Of a stretch of 64,000 bases of DNA, positions 21,255 to 32,091 are shown piece by piece; within the stretch, counting starts at the first letter, position 1, and every line of letters begins with the position of its first letter. The notes beneath the pieces were generated by a model that saw only the letters and a list, made by a program, of their open reading frames with translations, made no database searches and had not been told where the DNA came from. A program made the position numbers and the translations under genes. The DNA is taken from contig NC_063449.1 in NCBI RefSeq assembly GCF_020379485.1, forward strand, positions 37,135,473 through 37,199,472. The letters run 5' to 3'. Source of the DNA: Brassica napus (taxonomy: Eukaryota; Streptophyta; Magnoliopsida; Brassicales; Brassicaceae).

Positions 21255-21888
21255 TTGTACCTTAGTCCCTTGTCATCAGCCAAGGCAACTCCCAAATTTG
21301 CTTTTATAACCTGGCTGGCTATGAGGGATAGATTATCCACAATGGACAGGATTATGAAATGGAACCAAGGAGTTGATGCTGAGCGTGTGTTGTGTAAGTC
21401 TGCTATTGAGACTCGCAACCATCTGTTTTTCGAATGCTCTTATGCCTCACAGCTATGGGAGTATCTCGTTAAAGGTATTTTGCTAAGCTCGTACTCCATC
21501 AACTGGTCTTCTTTGGTGAGGATAGTTACGGGTAGAAGCTTGGATAGAAAGGAAATGTTCTACATTAGATATGCTTTCCAGGCTGCAATCTATACAATTT
21601 GGAGGGAGAGAAACCGTATTCGTCATGGAGAAAAAATGGTATCTATTTTCATCTTACAAAAGCTTACCGAAAAGGGGATTAGGAACAAGTTAAGCTTGAT
21701 GAGTACAAGGAAGGGGAGAGGCATGGAGACTGCTCTTCAATTTTGGTTTCAAACAAGATGCTAAAATGGTGTTTAGAAGTGTTTAAGGTTTTGTATTTCA
21801 TGTTTTTAAAGAAGTTTACACAAGATGTAACAAGGTTTTTTTGGTGAATAAAAATTTAACATTCATTCAAAAAAAAAAAAAAAAAAAA
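21255..21888 (+). mobile_element. 5'-truncated LINE (zf-RVT domain) with poly-A tail
   Basis: A 169-codon frame (21255-21764) encodes a zf-RVT-type region: 'TPKFAFITWLAMRDRLSTMDR', then a Cys/His cluster (CKSAIETRNHLFFECSYA), then 'IYTIWRERNRIRHGEK'. This is the segment following reverse transcriptase in plant non-LTR elements; this copy ends there without RNase H. The 3' UTR runs to 'gtgaataaaaatttaac' and a ~20-base poly-A (21869-21888). The 5' breakpoint lies near 21250; I could not find a TSD. Confidence 0.75.
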
Positions 21889-22270
21889 CTCGTCTCTTCT
21901 TGTTTTCTCCAAACCGAACCCGACTAAAATCATTAATGGCACACATCATCTTTGGTACGTTTCCTGTACTTCTTCATTCTCTCTTTTTGGTTTCACTTTA
22001 ACATTTGTAAGCAAACAAAAAATCCCAAAAGTTGTCCCACGGAAAAATGGTGCAAAAACTCATGCCTCCATCTTTTGGCGGACAGATAAATCATAAGAGA
22101 AAAACAAAAAAAATATAACCAAATTAACATATATAACAACCAAAAGAAAGTACTTATAACCAAACCAAGTCCCTTAATGGATACAAATATCTCCGTTATA
22201 CAGACACACACACAAGCACACACATCCATAGTATAACGTGACGTACAATATTGATTAGAACTTGATTACC

Positions 22271-23866
22271 TTAATGGTGATATTGTTGTTGTTCGACGAT
22301 GGTAATAGTGTTGTGACTACTCATTCTCTGTCTCTTAGCATTCACAGAAGAAGATGATTCTTCAACGTTACACTTCCCCATCACCGCCTTCAAAGCTTCC
22401 TCTATCATCCCTACACAATAATCTTCCATATCCTCTCCTGAGCTCTCTTCTCCGGTGACAAACAACACGTTCCTCACTCGTCCTCCTGCGGTGGTTATCT
22501 CGGCCTTGAGCGTTTTGAGACGCATCGATTTCAACGTTTTGATCATGTCCGGCAATAAATCGGACCTGTCTTCGCAACAAAGCGACGCTTTAATTACGAG
22601 TCTGCCATCTTCGGTTTCTTCCTCCTCCGTAAAAGCCACCGTTAACTCGTCGCTCTCTGTTGGAACCAAGTTTGTCTCCGAGATCACTGAAGTCTCTCTC
22701 TTCAACTCTTTCACGTGTTGAATCACTTCCGCTAGTAAGGACGCTTTATCAGTCTGCATACCAAAAGATAAACACATCGTAATCCCAAACATAACATCAT
22801 CACAAACATAACATAAATTTGTTATTATCGAGGAGAAAATGACGTGGTCGACGAAGTGATGATTTGGTCCAGCAATAAGTTTTTTGGTTGCTTTTATTCT
22901 TTATGAGCAGCGCCGTTTGTTTCTCTTTATTACATCAGTTAATCAAGAAGCGACATCGACGTTCCATATTCCCACACTTTTTATTATTCAACTGCTTCTC
23001 ACTGATTCTCTCCTCGGGAATTCAACAAATATACAGAAGATCCATGATTCAAGAGAAAACCTTTGAATAGCTTATTTATTTTTATAAAACCCTAAATGTA
23101 AATAAAAAACAAAGAGATAAAATGTGACATGAACTTTCATGTCACCAGCTGCTATGTTTATTTCAACTCTACATCGTTTGTGATATTATTTTTATATTAA
23201 AGTTTCCATTTAAAATTTTAATGGTTTGTCATGAATCATGAATGTGCAATCTTTGTGAAAACTTGAAGTATTGCGACTTACTTTGGTGGTGTTGGGTAAT
23301 ATGCTACGGAGCTTAGCAAGATGATTGTTGATCCTCTCTCTTCGTCTTCTCTCAGCCTCACTATGACTCTTTGAAGCAGCCAAAGCTTTAGCATCCATGA
23401 TCTCTTGTGCTGTCATCTTCTCTAACTCACCTTGTAACCCGAAAGGACCCGACCCGGCTTGCACTACGGGACCTAAAGCCTCTGACAAGATCCGAAGCTG
23501 TTCTTGATGATGATGCGTTGCTGACGTGCCTCCACCAAAACCATCGTATCCAAACTGTAATCCCTGATGATGAGCTCGGCTTCTATTAAAGAATCTTCCG
23601 TAGAAAGATGCCTGAGGAGTAGGAGGAGTAAATGGATCGAACTGTGGTTGGGTCGAAGTAGGCCATATTGGGGAAACGGAGTCGTGTGAGAAGATAGTGA
23701 ATCCGGATTCGACGTTGTAACCCGGGGCTCTGAAAGTTTCGGATTGAGAAGGTTCTTGGTGATGATGATGGGAGACAAGTTGGTGAAAGAAGAGGTTATT
23801 TGGGTAATTTTGTATGTTGTTCATGGCTCCTGAACTTTCTACTTCTTTTTTCTTTGAGCACATCAC
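22271..23866 (-). CDS. bHLH30: bHLH transcription factor, bHLH30/TMO5-LIKE1-like
   Basis: Two exons on the minus strand, 23866-23282 and 22753-22271, are joined across a 528-bp GT-AG intron (22754-23281) and encode 355 residues ending at TAA. The intron splits the bHLH between the loop and helix 2. The N-terminus has a His-rich tract and 'SGFTIFSHDSVSPIW'. The basic region carries H168, E172 and R176 (HSEAERRRRERINNHLAKLR), the pattern expected for E-box/G-box binding; helix 2 is 'DKASLLAEVIQHVKELK'. A C-terminal ACT-like fold follows ('SDLLPDMIKTLKSMRLKTLKA'). Sequence and layout match Arabidopsis bHLH30 (T5L1, At1g68810, ~368 aa) closely. In that family TMO5-type factors pair with LONESOME HIGHWAY in the nucleus to drive cytokinin-dependent vascular cell divisions. 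MM at the start allows either Met. Apparently intact; the only real complete gene in the window. Confidence 0.95.
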
Positions 23867-23915
23867 TCTCTTCTATGAAGTCATAAAGGTCTCTCTCTCC
23901 CTCTATATATACATA

Positions 23916-23935
23916 TGTGTGTGTGTGTGTGTGTG
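23916..23935. repeat. (TG)n microsatellite in the bHLH30-like 5' UTR
   Basis: Ten TG repeats lie about 50 bp upstream of the start codon of the minus-strand gene, i.e. a (CA)n tract in the presumed leader. A (TC)n tract and TATATA sit beside it. Confidence 0.85.
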
Positions 23936-24011
23936 AAGAAAGTAAAGGTTGGTAAAGGAAGGTAGGAGTTGAGAGAGTTAAAAAGAGAAAAAGCTTGCTT
24001 TCATATGCAGA

Positions 24012-24020
24012 TTTATATAG
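24012..24020 (-). promoter_or_regulatory. TATA box of the bHLH30-like gene
   Basis: On the minus strand the sequence reads CTATATAAAT, about 150 bp upstream of the start codon. This would give a leader of roughly 120 bases. Assigned by motif and spacing. Confidence 0.6.
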
Positions 24021-26238
24021 GAACACTTATATGCATTTGTGTTATAGTGCTCCAATTATATATCGAGTTTGCAACTTGTGTGTTTGTGTTGTGGTGGAAT
24101 TATTAGAAAAGCAAAAAGGTTAATGGGTTTAAGATTCTTTAGATTATTCATAAATTTAATACATCATTGTCGATATCTAATTTGTACATAAATATTGAGT
24201 TATAAACTTATATTAAATGGAATACAATAAACATTTTATAGGGTGAAATCCGTAAACCCAAAGTCCAAAGCTAAGCATCATTCAAATTCTACTAGCTTTA
24301 AACTTTATCTTGGATATTTTTCTTGTTAACCTAAAAGCTTAGTACATTCTTACTTACATACATTTTTAACTTAACAAATATGCTGGAATTAATTAAGAGT
24401 ATTGTTTCTTATTAGACCACTAAACTTAGTTATTACTTGCTCTATTAAGAGCGGAGCACATAATAGAGGAAATGAATGTATTTACATACTATTAATTTTT
24501 TTAAAATAACTAAAAACATAATGAAGATTATATATGTTCCATCCTTTAATCTATTGGATTTTTGGATTTTACGGAACCCACTCATCTACGACATCGTCTG
24601 GTATTATGATCATAAATATTATTGTGAACTAGCCTATCTCCTGTATGGGACTTACACAGTGGTTGGAACAAAAACACATTTGGTTGTGAATTCTAATTTA
24701 GCAGACAAAGTCATATTTTTGCATGATCCGATCAATAGTTCATTTTTTTCATTGATTGAAACCGTTATAAAAATTAACTACCAATCGGTTTACTATCAAT
24801 TTAAACAGCATTATTACAAAATACACAATAAACCAAATTTAAAATTAAGCAAAAAAGACATTAAGCTTCTACCAAATAGAAGGTTTGAATACTATGAGCA
24901 GTTTAGACTTTAGAGTCTTTCGCTCACAAAAAAAAATCGATGTGCGTTTGTTATTTCACTATTGAAATAGAATCATGAGGAATCTTGTGGTTTATGAGGT
25001 CCGAGATCCGCGAGAGACGTCTACAGGTGGAGGTGCCATTTGGTTATACCGTATACTTTAATGTTTTTTTCGTATATGATCATGTTAAAAGGCAAGAATA
25101 GAGCCATTGCGCATGTATGTGGAATAGAGTGAGAAAGTTTGAGAGAGGAACTCATGATTTGAGTGAGCGAGGGAGTTGAATTAATACCGATCATCATCTT
25201 GTACATTATTGAAAAGATTTTGGCAAGAAAATATGCTATCTCGGCACCTGAATTCGTAAGAATCAGTTTTTCTTTTTAGCTATTTATGATTATACACACT
25301 TTGTTAATCATGAAAAAAAATATTTACCATGAGAATGCGTTTATAATCTCCAGCCGAGATCGATTCAAGTTAACTAGACCTCACATACACATAATTATGA
25401 AAATATATTGAATATCATATATTTAGAAATACCAGTGTCTACTGCCAATGATAAATTCATCTTAAGATAAGAACACAAATTTGTTCTCGCATGGCATAAC
25501 TTAATTTATTATGGGTTTTATTATATACATGGATCTATAAACCTAGAGATGCATATAAATATATGTCCTGATACAGGGATAAAGCTTTAATTTACAACGT
25601 CTCGGTTTTTCTAAACGGAATAATTTATTCGATTATGTATATGGACAGTGTGCAACTTGGAAAGTAACTCTGCAAGTCGTCTTTGCTTTCAACTTACGGA
25701 AAGCTAAACTAAGGAGTGTAGCTATCAGAGAAAAAAGAAAATTAAAACTAATATTGTCTTATTTCAGTCCAGATTTTACTTTACATTCCCTTATAGGGTA
25801 TTGGAAGCTAGATGAATACTACTATAACCGAAAAATACAAAATAAAAATGAATTAAAAACACACACACATGATACTAAGAATATCTCCAAAAACACTTTG
25901 TAACTTTAAAGATGAAGTATTTTGCTCTCTAAAAAGAATTTTCAAAATTTCATCTTTTTATTTGCAATTTGGTCATTACAACTATTTATAATATTTATGA
26001 TTCTTAAATAATTTGTCGTATATCGTTTTAATCTTTACAAATTTTATATATCGTAATTATTTTAAATTTGTTTATATAAATTTATGTTTTACACATAAAA
26101 TTAAATAACATTTAAAAAAATAAAACTAAATTTAGAAAATAATAATATCACGAAAGAAACTTATCAAAAAAAGTTTTTTAAAAGTACATGGATACATAAT
26201 TAGTACACAAATTTAAATATTACAACAATACTAATAGT
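24021..26238. other. Intergenic stretch upstream of the bHLH30-like gene
   Basis: AT-rich, containing the regulatory upstream region of the minus-strand bHLH gene. It includes a 145-codon plus-strand ORF (24476-24913) that I do not recognise; its composition (rich in Y, N, K, I, F) is what AT-rich non-coding DNA yields, and it lacks any supported gene structure. No TCP12/BRC2 gene, the Arabidopsis neighbour, was recognised. Confidence 0.4.
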
Positions 26239-26560
26239 TAAAAAAATTTTTGATAACCGCGCTTTAGTGGTCCAGTGGTGGTTGAACTTTCTCGCTCTCT
26301 GCCCCTTCTTCGGGAGGTCAAGGGTTCGAGGGCCACCGCTGGCAGATGTTGCTCTTGAGGGTCTTCGGGCCCAATACGGACACTTCACACGAGCGCGGCC
26401 ACTGGTCCAATTACATGTGGCTGGCCAGCACCTCTGGATGATCCTCGGCGGGCTCCGGCGGCTCCTACGGGGGTTCACCGGACGGTCTTTGGGCGCTAGT
26501 CGGAGTCCTACGGGTCATCCGGACACCAGAGTCATCAAAAAAAAAAAAATTTTGATTTGC
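26239..26560 (+). mobile_element. tRNA-derived SINE with poly-A tail
   Basis: The body (about 26257-26536) opens with a tRNA-like promoter: A box TAGTGGTCCAGTGG (26265-26278) and B box GGGTTCGAGGG (26322-26332). A GC-rich tRNA-unrelated body and a 13-base poly-A (26537-26549) follow. AAAATTTTTGAT before it and AAAATTTTGAT after the tail form a near-perfect TSD (one T indel). The GC-rich ~280-bp body contrasts sharply with the AT-rich surroundings. Pol III promoter plus poly-A plus TSD define a SINE. Confidence 0.85.
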
Positions 26561-26918
26561 AACCTTCAAAATACCCAAAATATTGTTCAAACAGATTTAG
26601 TTTAACATATAATTGTTGTTGTTTTTATTCTTGATTGTTTTTTTCGTCAATAGGGATACAAGATCAGTGGCAGAAGCAATAGTTGAAATGGCGGAAATGA
26701 AAATATCCGATTTCAACAATTTTTATCTTGTAATCTACAAATTAAAAATAAAGAATGTCATTTTTACTTTGTAATGCAATAGTTAATCATATATAGAAGC
26801 CTTAAGGAAACAATTTTATGGAATAATATAGTATTTTGTTTGTAGTTTAATATTTAATTATGTATTTTATGTAAATTTTATATTTTAGTGTAACTTTTAT
26901 TGATTAATATTATTGTAA

Positions 26919-27434
26919 TATTTTTATGAGAAAAAGACAAAAATAGCACTAAATCAAGTTTATGTTCCCAAACTAGCACTCAAGGTCAAAAGTCACAAAA
27001 ATATCACTTAATGTTTTATCAAAAGTCACAAACTTATGGTTTACAGTTAAAGGGTGGGGTTTAGGATTTAGGGTTTAGGGTATAGGGTTTAGAGTTTAGG
27101 GTTTAGGGTTTAGATTTTAGGGTTTAGGGTTTAGATTTTAGGGTTTAGGGTTTAGAGTTTAGGGTTTAGGGTTTAGAGTTTAGGGTTTAGGGTTTACGGT
27201 TTAGGGTTTAGGGTTTACGGTTTAGGGTTTAGGGTTTACAGTTTAGGGTTTAGGGTTTAGAGTTGAGAATTGAGGTTTTGGGGATAAGATTTCAAATTTT
27301 GAAAAATAAAAAAAATTAAAATTTTCAAAGGATAAACTTATAAAGGTGCTATTTTGGTCATTTTACTTTTTGAGTGCTATTTTTGTTATATAAACTTAGA
27401 AATGTGCTATTTTGGAGATTTGCCCTATTTTTAT
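26919..27434. mobile_element. MULE-type MITE with 9-bp TSD and telomere-like interior
   Basis: TATTTTTAT flanks the element on both sides (26919-26927, 27426-27434). Terminal inverted repeats extend for about 50-80 bp and are decayed; for example CAAAAATAGCACT...AAGTTTATG on the left corresponds to the inverse of the right arm (CCAAAATAGCAC...AAGTTTATA). The 498-bp element encodes nothing. The 9-bp TSD and long TIRs point to Mutator-like elements. Its centre (27056-27255) is a (GTTTAGG)n array. Confidence 0.8.
27056..27255 (+). repeat. Interstitial telomere-like (TTTAGGG)n array with 21-bp higher order
   Basis: About 200 bp of GGTTTAG repeats, identical to the plant telomere unit, with every third unit altered (TTTAGAG, TTTAGAT, TTTACGG, TTTACAG). 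This gives a 21-bp super-repeat of two perfect units plus one variant. The array lies centrally inside a TIR element rather than at a fusion point, so it is not evidence of an ancient chromosome end. Confidence 0.9.
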
Positions 27435-29585
27435 ATATGTGATATTTATAAAACTTTTATGAATTTAAGTTAATTTGATAAATATAAAGACTATAATATA
27501 AAATACAAATATTTTTGAAGTTAAATTTGAAATTTTGATTTTGGAAACTGACAATTTTAAACTTCAAATATAAAGTTTCGCAAATTTCAAAATATAGTGT
27601 ATTTTTGGAGATTTTCTTATAAGATGGTGGTGGCATATTGGTAACACAAAAAGATTGGTTTTCCTGTGCTCTGGATTCAAACTACCTTTGGTACGGAGAG
27701 TTATTCTCTAAATCGAAATATTTTAAACTTAATTCCGGATCTAGGAAAAATTATGGACTTAAGCTCAGAATTTTCACTGTTAATAAATAAAAACAAAAAC
27801 AAACACAGAGTGAACACAAGACACACAGATTGTCGGACCGACCAAAGACTCAAGAAAAGCTGGCCGTATCATCATTACCTTAGTCTCAAGCTTGCAATCA
27901 AAAATCCCTTTTGCTTTTCTTCGCACTTTCATTTCATTGCAAAAAGCTAGTATTAATAAAGAAATTTCGGTTACATATATTTTAGTCCTGTCGACTTTTA
28001 AAACTTGTTCCTTACTGAAAATATTATTTGTTAACATAAACTCTAATATACAACACCGAGTTTCTCTTGGCAAATTGGCATGAAACACAGAAATACATGC
28101 ACGTGTGCGTTTTTATAAATATATATATATATATAGTTTTTCAGTTTTATTAATGAGAAAAGTTCTAGAAATTTTTTCTACTTTTTCTCTACTTTTGAAC
28201 GTAACGCATGCGGCATGCCCGAGACAATCATTGGTAAAAACACGGTTCACATTAACTTCAGATTTTTGTACGGTTTTTATATTGTAATGAATTTCTTTAA
28301 AAATAAAGAAAGGAAGATTGCAAAAAGCTTGGCACATCTCTTTGAATGTTTCTTTCAATTTGGTAGGGTTTAAAGTTTGACCGACTGTGGTTTAAACATT
28401 AGTAGAGCGTCTAATAGCATATGCAGGCGAAGTGGTTTCCAACATATAGTCCTGAGTTAAAACAAAATTTAGATTATAAATATATAAACTATGGTGTAAA
28501 TTTTAAAAAATTAGATATACTATTAAATTTAGAGCTTATAATTTCAAAATAAATATGAGACATAAATAGAAATAGCTCTTAATTTTTAAAATTACTTTTT
28601 AATTTTATTAAATATACTGTTAGTATTTTTTGACCAAAGCCTATAAATAATGTGAGACATCACTTATATCAGAGACTCTGTTTAAACCACATTCTACGAA
28701 AAAAAAACTGACAAATAAAGTTGGAAAGTAGGGTCAATTTTGTTCATATAAAAAAATCAGTGCTCTTTCTCTTGAGTTTCATTTCCCACGCTAATCCTTT
28801 ATGGCTTCCTTTAAGACTTTTTCATCATTTTGTCTTGGAACGTACTCCTCTCTTCCTCTTCTCTATACATGTAAATGCAAGCCAAGGCTTACATGGCTTT
28901 CTGCACCTATGCAACCAAGCTTTAACATAGCTAACATAACTAGGAGTATAAATTGTAGAGCCAAGAGGCTTGATTGTATAGTAGAAACTCTATAAATTTG
29001 ATAAATTAACAAATACCATAAACTAATATTTTTTTCCGGTCTGAAGGTGGACTGGTTCAAAATGTGTCACAAACCGATAAGATAATAACAATATAGAAAA
29101 TTCTATATAAATATATTGTTCTATTAAAATTATAAATTAATAATTTATATTTATATACATTTACATTAGTATAAAAAATTATTATATTATTTGTTTTATA
29201 TTAACAATGAATTATTTTTATATTTTCTTAAAATTATATATCTTTATTTTCTTAACACTTAATATCTTTGATGGGATTTAGTAAAATTATATCTAAAACC
29301 ACATTTAAATTCCATGAAACATATTTTGTATACACCAAATAATATAATAAAAATAATATGAATGTCAAATTTCAATTTTTTTAATTAATGTATATACACT
29401 AAAATCAATTATTTTTATTAATTTATAAAAACATATATTTTAAATAAAGAAATCTGAAAAATATTTTTTTTTGTAAATTAATAACTCTATAAATTTAGAA
29501 ATTACCATAGTTCCAACATTATTAATTTATATAGTTTTTACTTTATATTACAAATAAGTGCCAAAACGTTATAATATACAACAAT
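27435..29585. other. Intergenic stretch, no supported gene
   Basis: Several short ORFs (60-102 codons), none with recognisable domains. A TATA-like GCCTATAAATAAT at about 28641 precedes a region (28721-28995) with overlapping small ORFs, so a short transcript is possible but not supported. An (AT)n tract lies at 28118-28137. Confidence 0.35.
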
Positions 29586-29972
29586 CATTACAAGAAAACC
29601 TTTGTGTAACTAGGAAACTTTACGAGGAAAAAGAAGACTCATAAATTTACGCCTACTTTACAACGACTTTACGAGGAGTATACCATTCCACGTAATTTCG
29701 TCGCAAAGTAACGAGAAATTTATTTCGTCGTAAAATCGAAGTAGTTTTACGAGGAAATTATGTTTCGTTGTAACGTAGCCGTAAAATTACCTTCTGTTTT
29801 ACGACGAAATATTTTACGTCTCTTTAACGACGAAGTCTCTAGTATATCTACTTGCCTTTGTATTTGCGGAGCTACTTCCAACAAAAGTACATTAAGCACT
29901 TGCATGTAATATATTAGGAATTAATTTCTTTATTTAAGCACAAAAAAATAATATGACTATTAAAGTGTTTAA

Positions 29973-30176
29973 TTGTTTTTGGAATATACAAGCCATTGGA
30001 GCATTTTCAGGGATCTGATCGCACACATTTTAAAAGAGGATGTCCTTCCACAACTTCATGAGAACATTCTCATCTTATTGTGCAACTTGGAGAAGATATT
30101 TCCTCCATCATTTTTTGACGTCATGGATATGAGTATGGTAGACGGTGGACGACAAGTAATTATGGAATATGTGTGA
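29973..30176 (+). pseudogene. DUF4218 fragment of a CACTA transposase region
   Basis: The frame reads '...VLPQLHENILILLCNLEKIFPPSFFDVMDMSMV', close to the DUF4218 core found downstream of TNP2 transposase in plant CACTA elements (consensus style 'LCKLEKIFPP.FFD.M.HL'). It is a short exon-like fragment, ending at TGA at 30174. Only about 45 residues are family-like. Confidence 0.65.
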
Positions 30177-30299
30177 AAGGAGAAACATATTTCTACGGGA
30201 TCTTGCTGGAGAGAATTGAAGTGGAATTCCTAGGGTTATTGAAGCTGAAATGCGTTCTCTTCAAATGTGATTGGTTCGACCCCGTCGTCAACAAAGGCA

Positions 30300-30636
30300 T
30301 TCGGTTTAACAAAGGTACAAAATATTTGAGCCTTTCATACTAGCTTTGCAAGAAGACCAAGTTAGCTGCATTCCATACCCTCGGCTGAAAGACTCTAGAA
30401 TCAATTGGTTAGCAATTATCAAAGTTATACCTCGTGGACGAAAAATCGGTGGAGAAGAACCCTCTTTGCAAGAAGAACACATCAATGAAGTCGAGGAACC
30501 TGACCAACAAACTGATGACATCCTTCTCATTGATCCGCATAATCGTGAATACGAAGATCTTCCTAACGATACCACATACAAAGCTGTTGAAGACGAGTTT
30601 GATGAAAATAATGATGTTTCTAGTGATGACTCGTAA
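30300..30636 (+). pseudogene. DUF4216 C-terminal fragment of a CACTA element
   Basis: The text 'EDQVSCIPYPRL...INWLAIIKVIPRGRK' corresponds to the C-terminal DUF4216 region of CACTA-associated proteins (pattern 'ADQV.Y..YP......W..V.K..PRG'). A long acidic tail follows (EEPDQQTDDILLID, DEFDENNDVSSDDS) to TAA at 30634. The upstream part of the domain is broken. Confidence 0.6.
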
Positions 30637-30879
30637 TATAATTCATTTGTTTCATAATGATGAATTTCAGACTTAATACATGTGTTCTGTTTGTTTAATA
30701 ATGAAAATTAAATTTATAAACTGATTTTGGAGTTAGGCAAAATGTTAAAGGATTTATGGATTTAGGTTTACGGTTTAGAGAGTATATAGTTTATAAGTTG
30801 AGGAGTTTGGGGTTTCGAGTTTTAGGGATTCAAATTGAGTCGTCGTTAATTTGTCGTAAGAGAGAAACAAGGGATCTGG

Positions 30880-31200
30880 TTGATTACTCGTAATATATTT
30901 TGTCGTAAAATACTCGTAATATAAAAAGGTTTCGTCGTAAAATCCTCGTAAATAGAAAAATATGGACCTGGTTTATTCCAAGTAAAAGATTTTGTTGTAA
31001 AATCCTCGTAAATTGAAAACGTGAGACCTGGTTTATTCCACGTAAAAGATTTCGTCGTAAAGTCCTCGTAAACTGAAAACGCGAGACCTGGTTTATTCCA
31101 CGTAAAAGATTTTATCGTAAATTCCTCGTAAATTGAAAACACGGAACCTGGTTTATTGTTCGTAAAATGAAAAATGCGGGACCTGGTTTATTCCTCATAA
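30880..31200. repeat. 60-bp tandem repeats inside the CACTA element
   Basis: At least four units of 60 bp (starting near 30964, 31024 and 31084, with flanking partial units) share CCTGGTTTATTCCACGTAAA and TCGTAAA.TCCTCGTAAA. A 98-codon minus-strand ORF (30846-31142) with a repeating 'SIYEDFTTKSFTWNKPG' unit is produced by this array and is not a gene. Confidence 0.85.
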
Positions 31201-32091
31201 TATTACGCGGATTTTATGATGAAATCTAAAATGAAAACGCGGAATCTGGTTGGTTACTCGTAATATTAAGAGGAAATTTAATTCCCTATATATACATGAA
31301 CCAACTCGATGTTCATTTCATAGTGTTTGCCTCTCAATCTCCAAGCAAGGTATCCTCTCTACTTCCTCTTTTTTTTTTAGTTTAGATGGCTAGTTTAGGA
31401 TAATTAAGGTTTTATTAGGTGGTTAGTGTAGGGAATTTGTAGATAAGTTTATGGAATTTGTAGATTATAGGATGAGAAATTTATAAAGTTACTTGATTAA
31501 TAATCTAATTTTTTTTTCAGATGGAGAGAAGGAATCACGACTTCTTCCCAGAGTTCCACAACCCCTAGCTAATTTTTTTATTCTTTTATTTGTATTATAA
31601 ATTTGAAACTTAAATATTTATAAAATATTTTTGGAATTTTCTATTATTTAAATTTTTTATATTTTCTAATCATTTTTATTCATTAATTTAATACTAATTT
31701 TTTAATATAGAAAAAACATGGATCGAAGTAAATTCGTATCTAAGTTTACAACTATTTAACGAGGAAATATTCGTTATATCAACCTAAAACTTTACGACGA
31801 ATTTACTACGAAACACATGCAAATTCGTAGTGAATTTTACGTGTACTTTACGACGACTACTTGCGTTTGTTTTATGAGGAAGGTGATGTCGTTAGATTGT
31901 GTGTATTTTACGACGAATAATAAACGTCCTTTTTACGATGAAATAGTTTCCTCGTAACTTTACGACGATTTATATGCTTTACGACGAACGATTAATGACG
32001 AAATGACTTTCGAGGTTATTTCATCGTAAAAGTCTATTTACAACAAATTAACTACGATTTCAGTCGTCGTTAAGTATCTATTTTTTTGAAT

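Larger units (their letters stand above)
29586..32091 (+). mobile_element. Decayed CACTA (En/Spm-like) transposon
   Basis: The left end CATTACAAGAAAACC is a near-match to the CACTA terminus CACTACAAGAAAA. Both flanks are dense in short subterminal motifs (TTTACGAGGAA, CGTCGTAAA) in both orientations, the typical CACTA architecture. The right end (GTATCTATTTTTTTG, about 32075-32088) is decayed; AAT at both ends could be the 3-bp TSD. Inside are fragments of the TNP2-side proteins: DUF4218 (29973-30176) and DUF4216 (30300-30636). Most of the transposase is deleted, so it is immobile. Confidence 0.7.

Noticed and set aside
24476..24913. 145-codon ORF upstream of the bHLH30-like gene
   Set aside because: No recognised family; composition typical of AT-rich non-coding DNA. 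Kept only as a note in the intergenic entry.
26200..26605. ORFs of 92 and 112 codons on both strands
   Set aside because: They fall in the GC-rich SINE body, where stop codons are rare by composition.
27056..27255. Telomere repeat array as a chromosome-fusion scar
   Set aside because: It lies inside a TIR element with a 9-bp TSD, so transposition explains it better.
28721..28995. Overlapping small ORFs that could be a secreted peptide gene (CLE/IDA type)
   Set aside because: No CLE or IDA motif at the C-terminus, and no consistent signal-peptide-plus-motif layout.
30846..31142. Protein with 20-residue repeats
   Set aside because: Direct translation of the 60-bp tandem repeat on the opposite strand of a CACTA relic.
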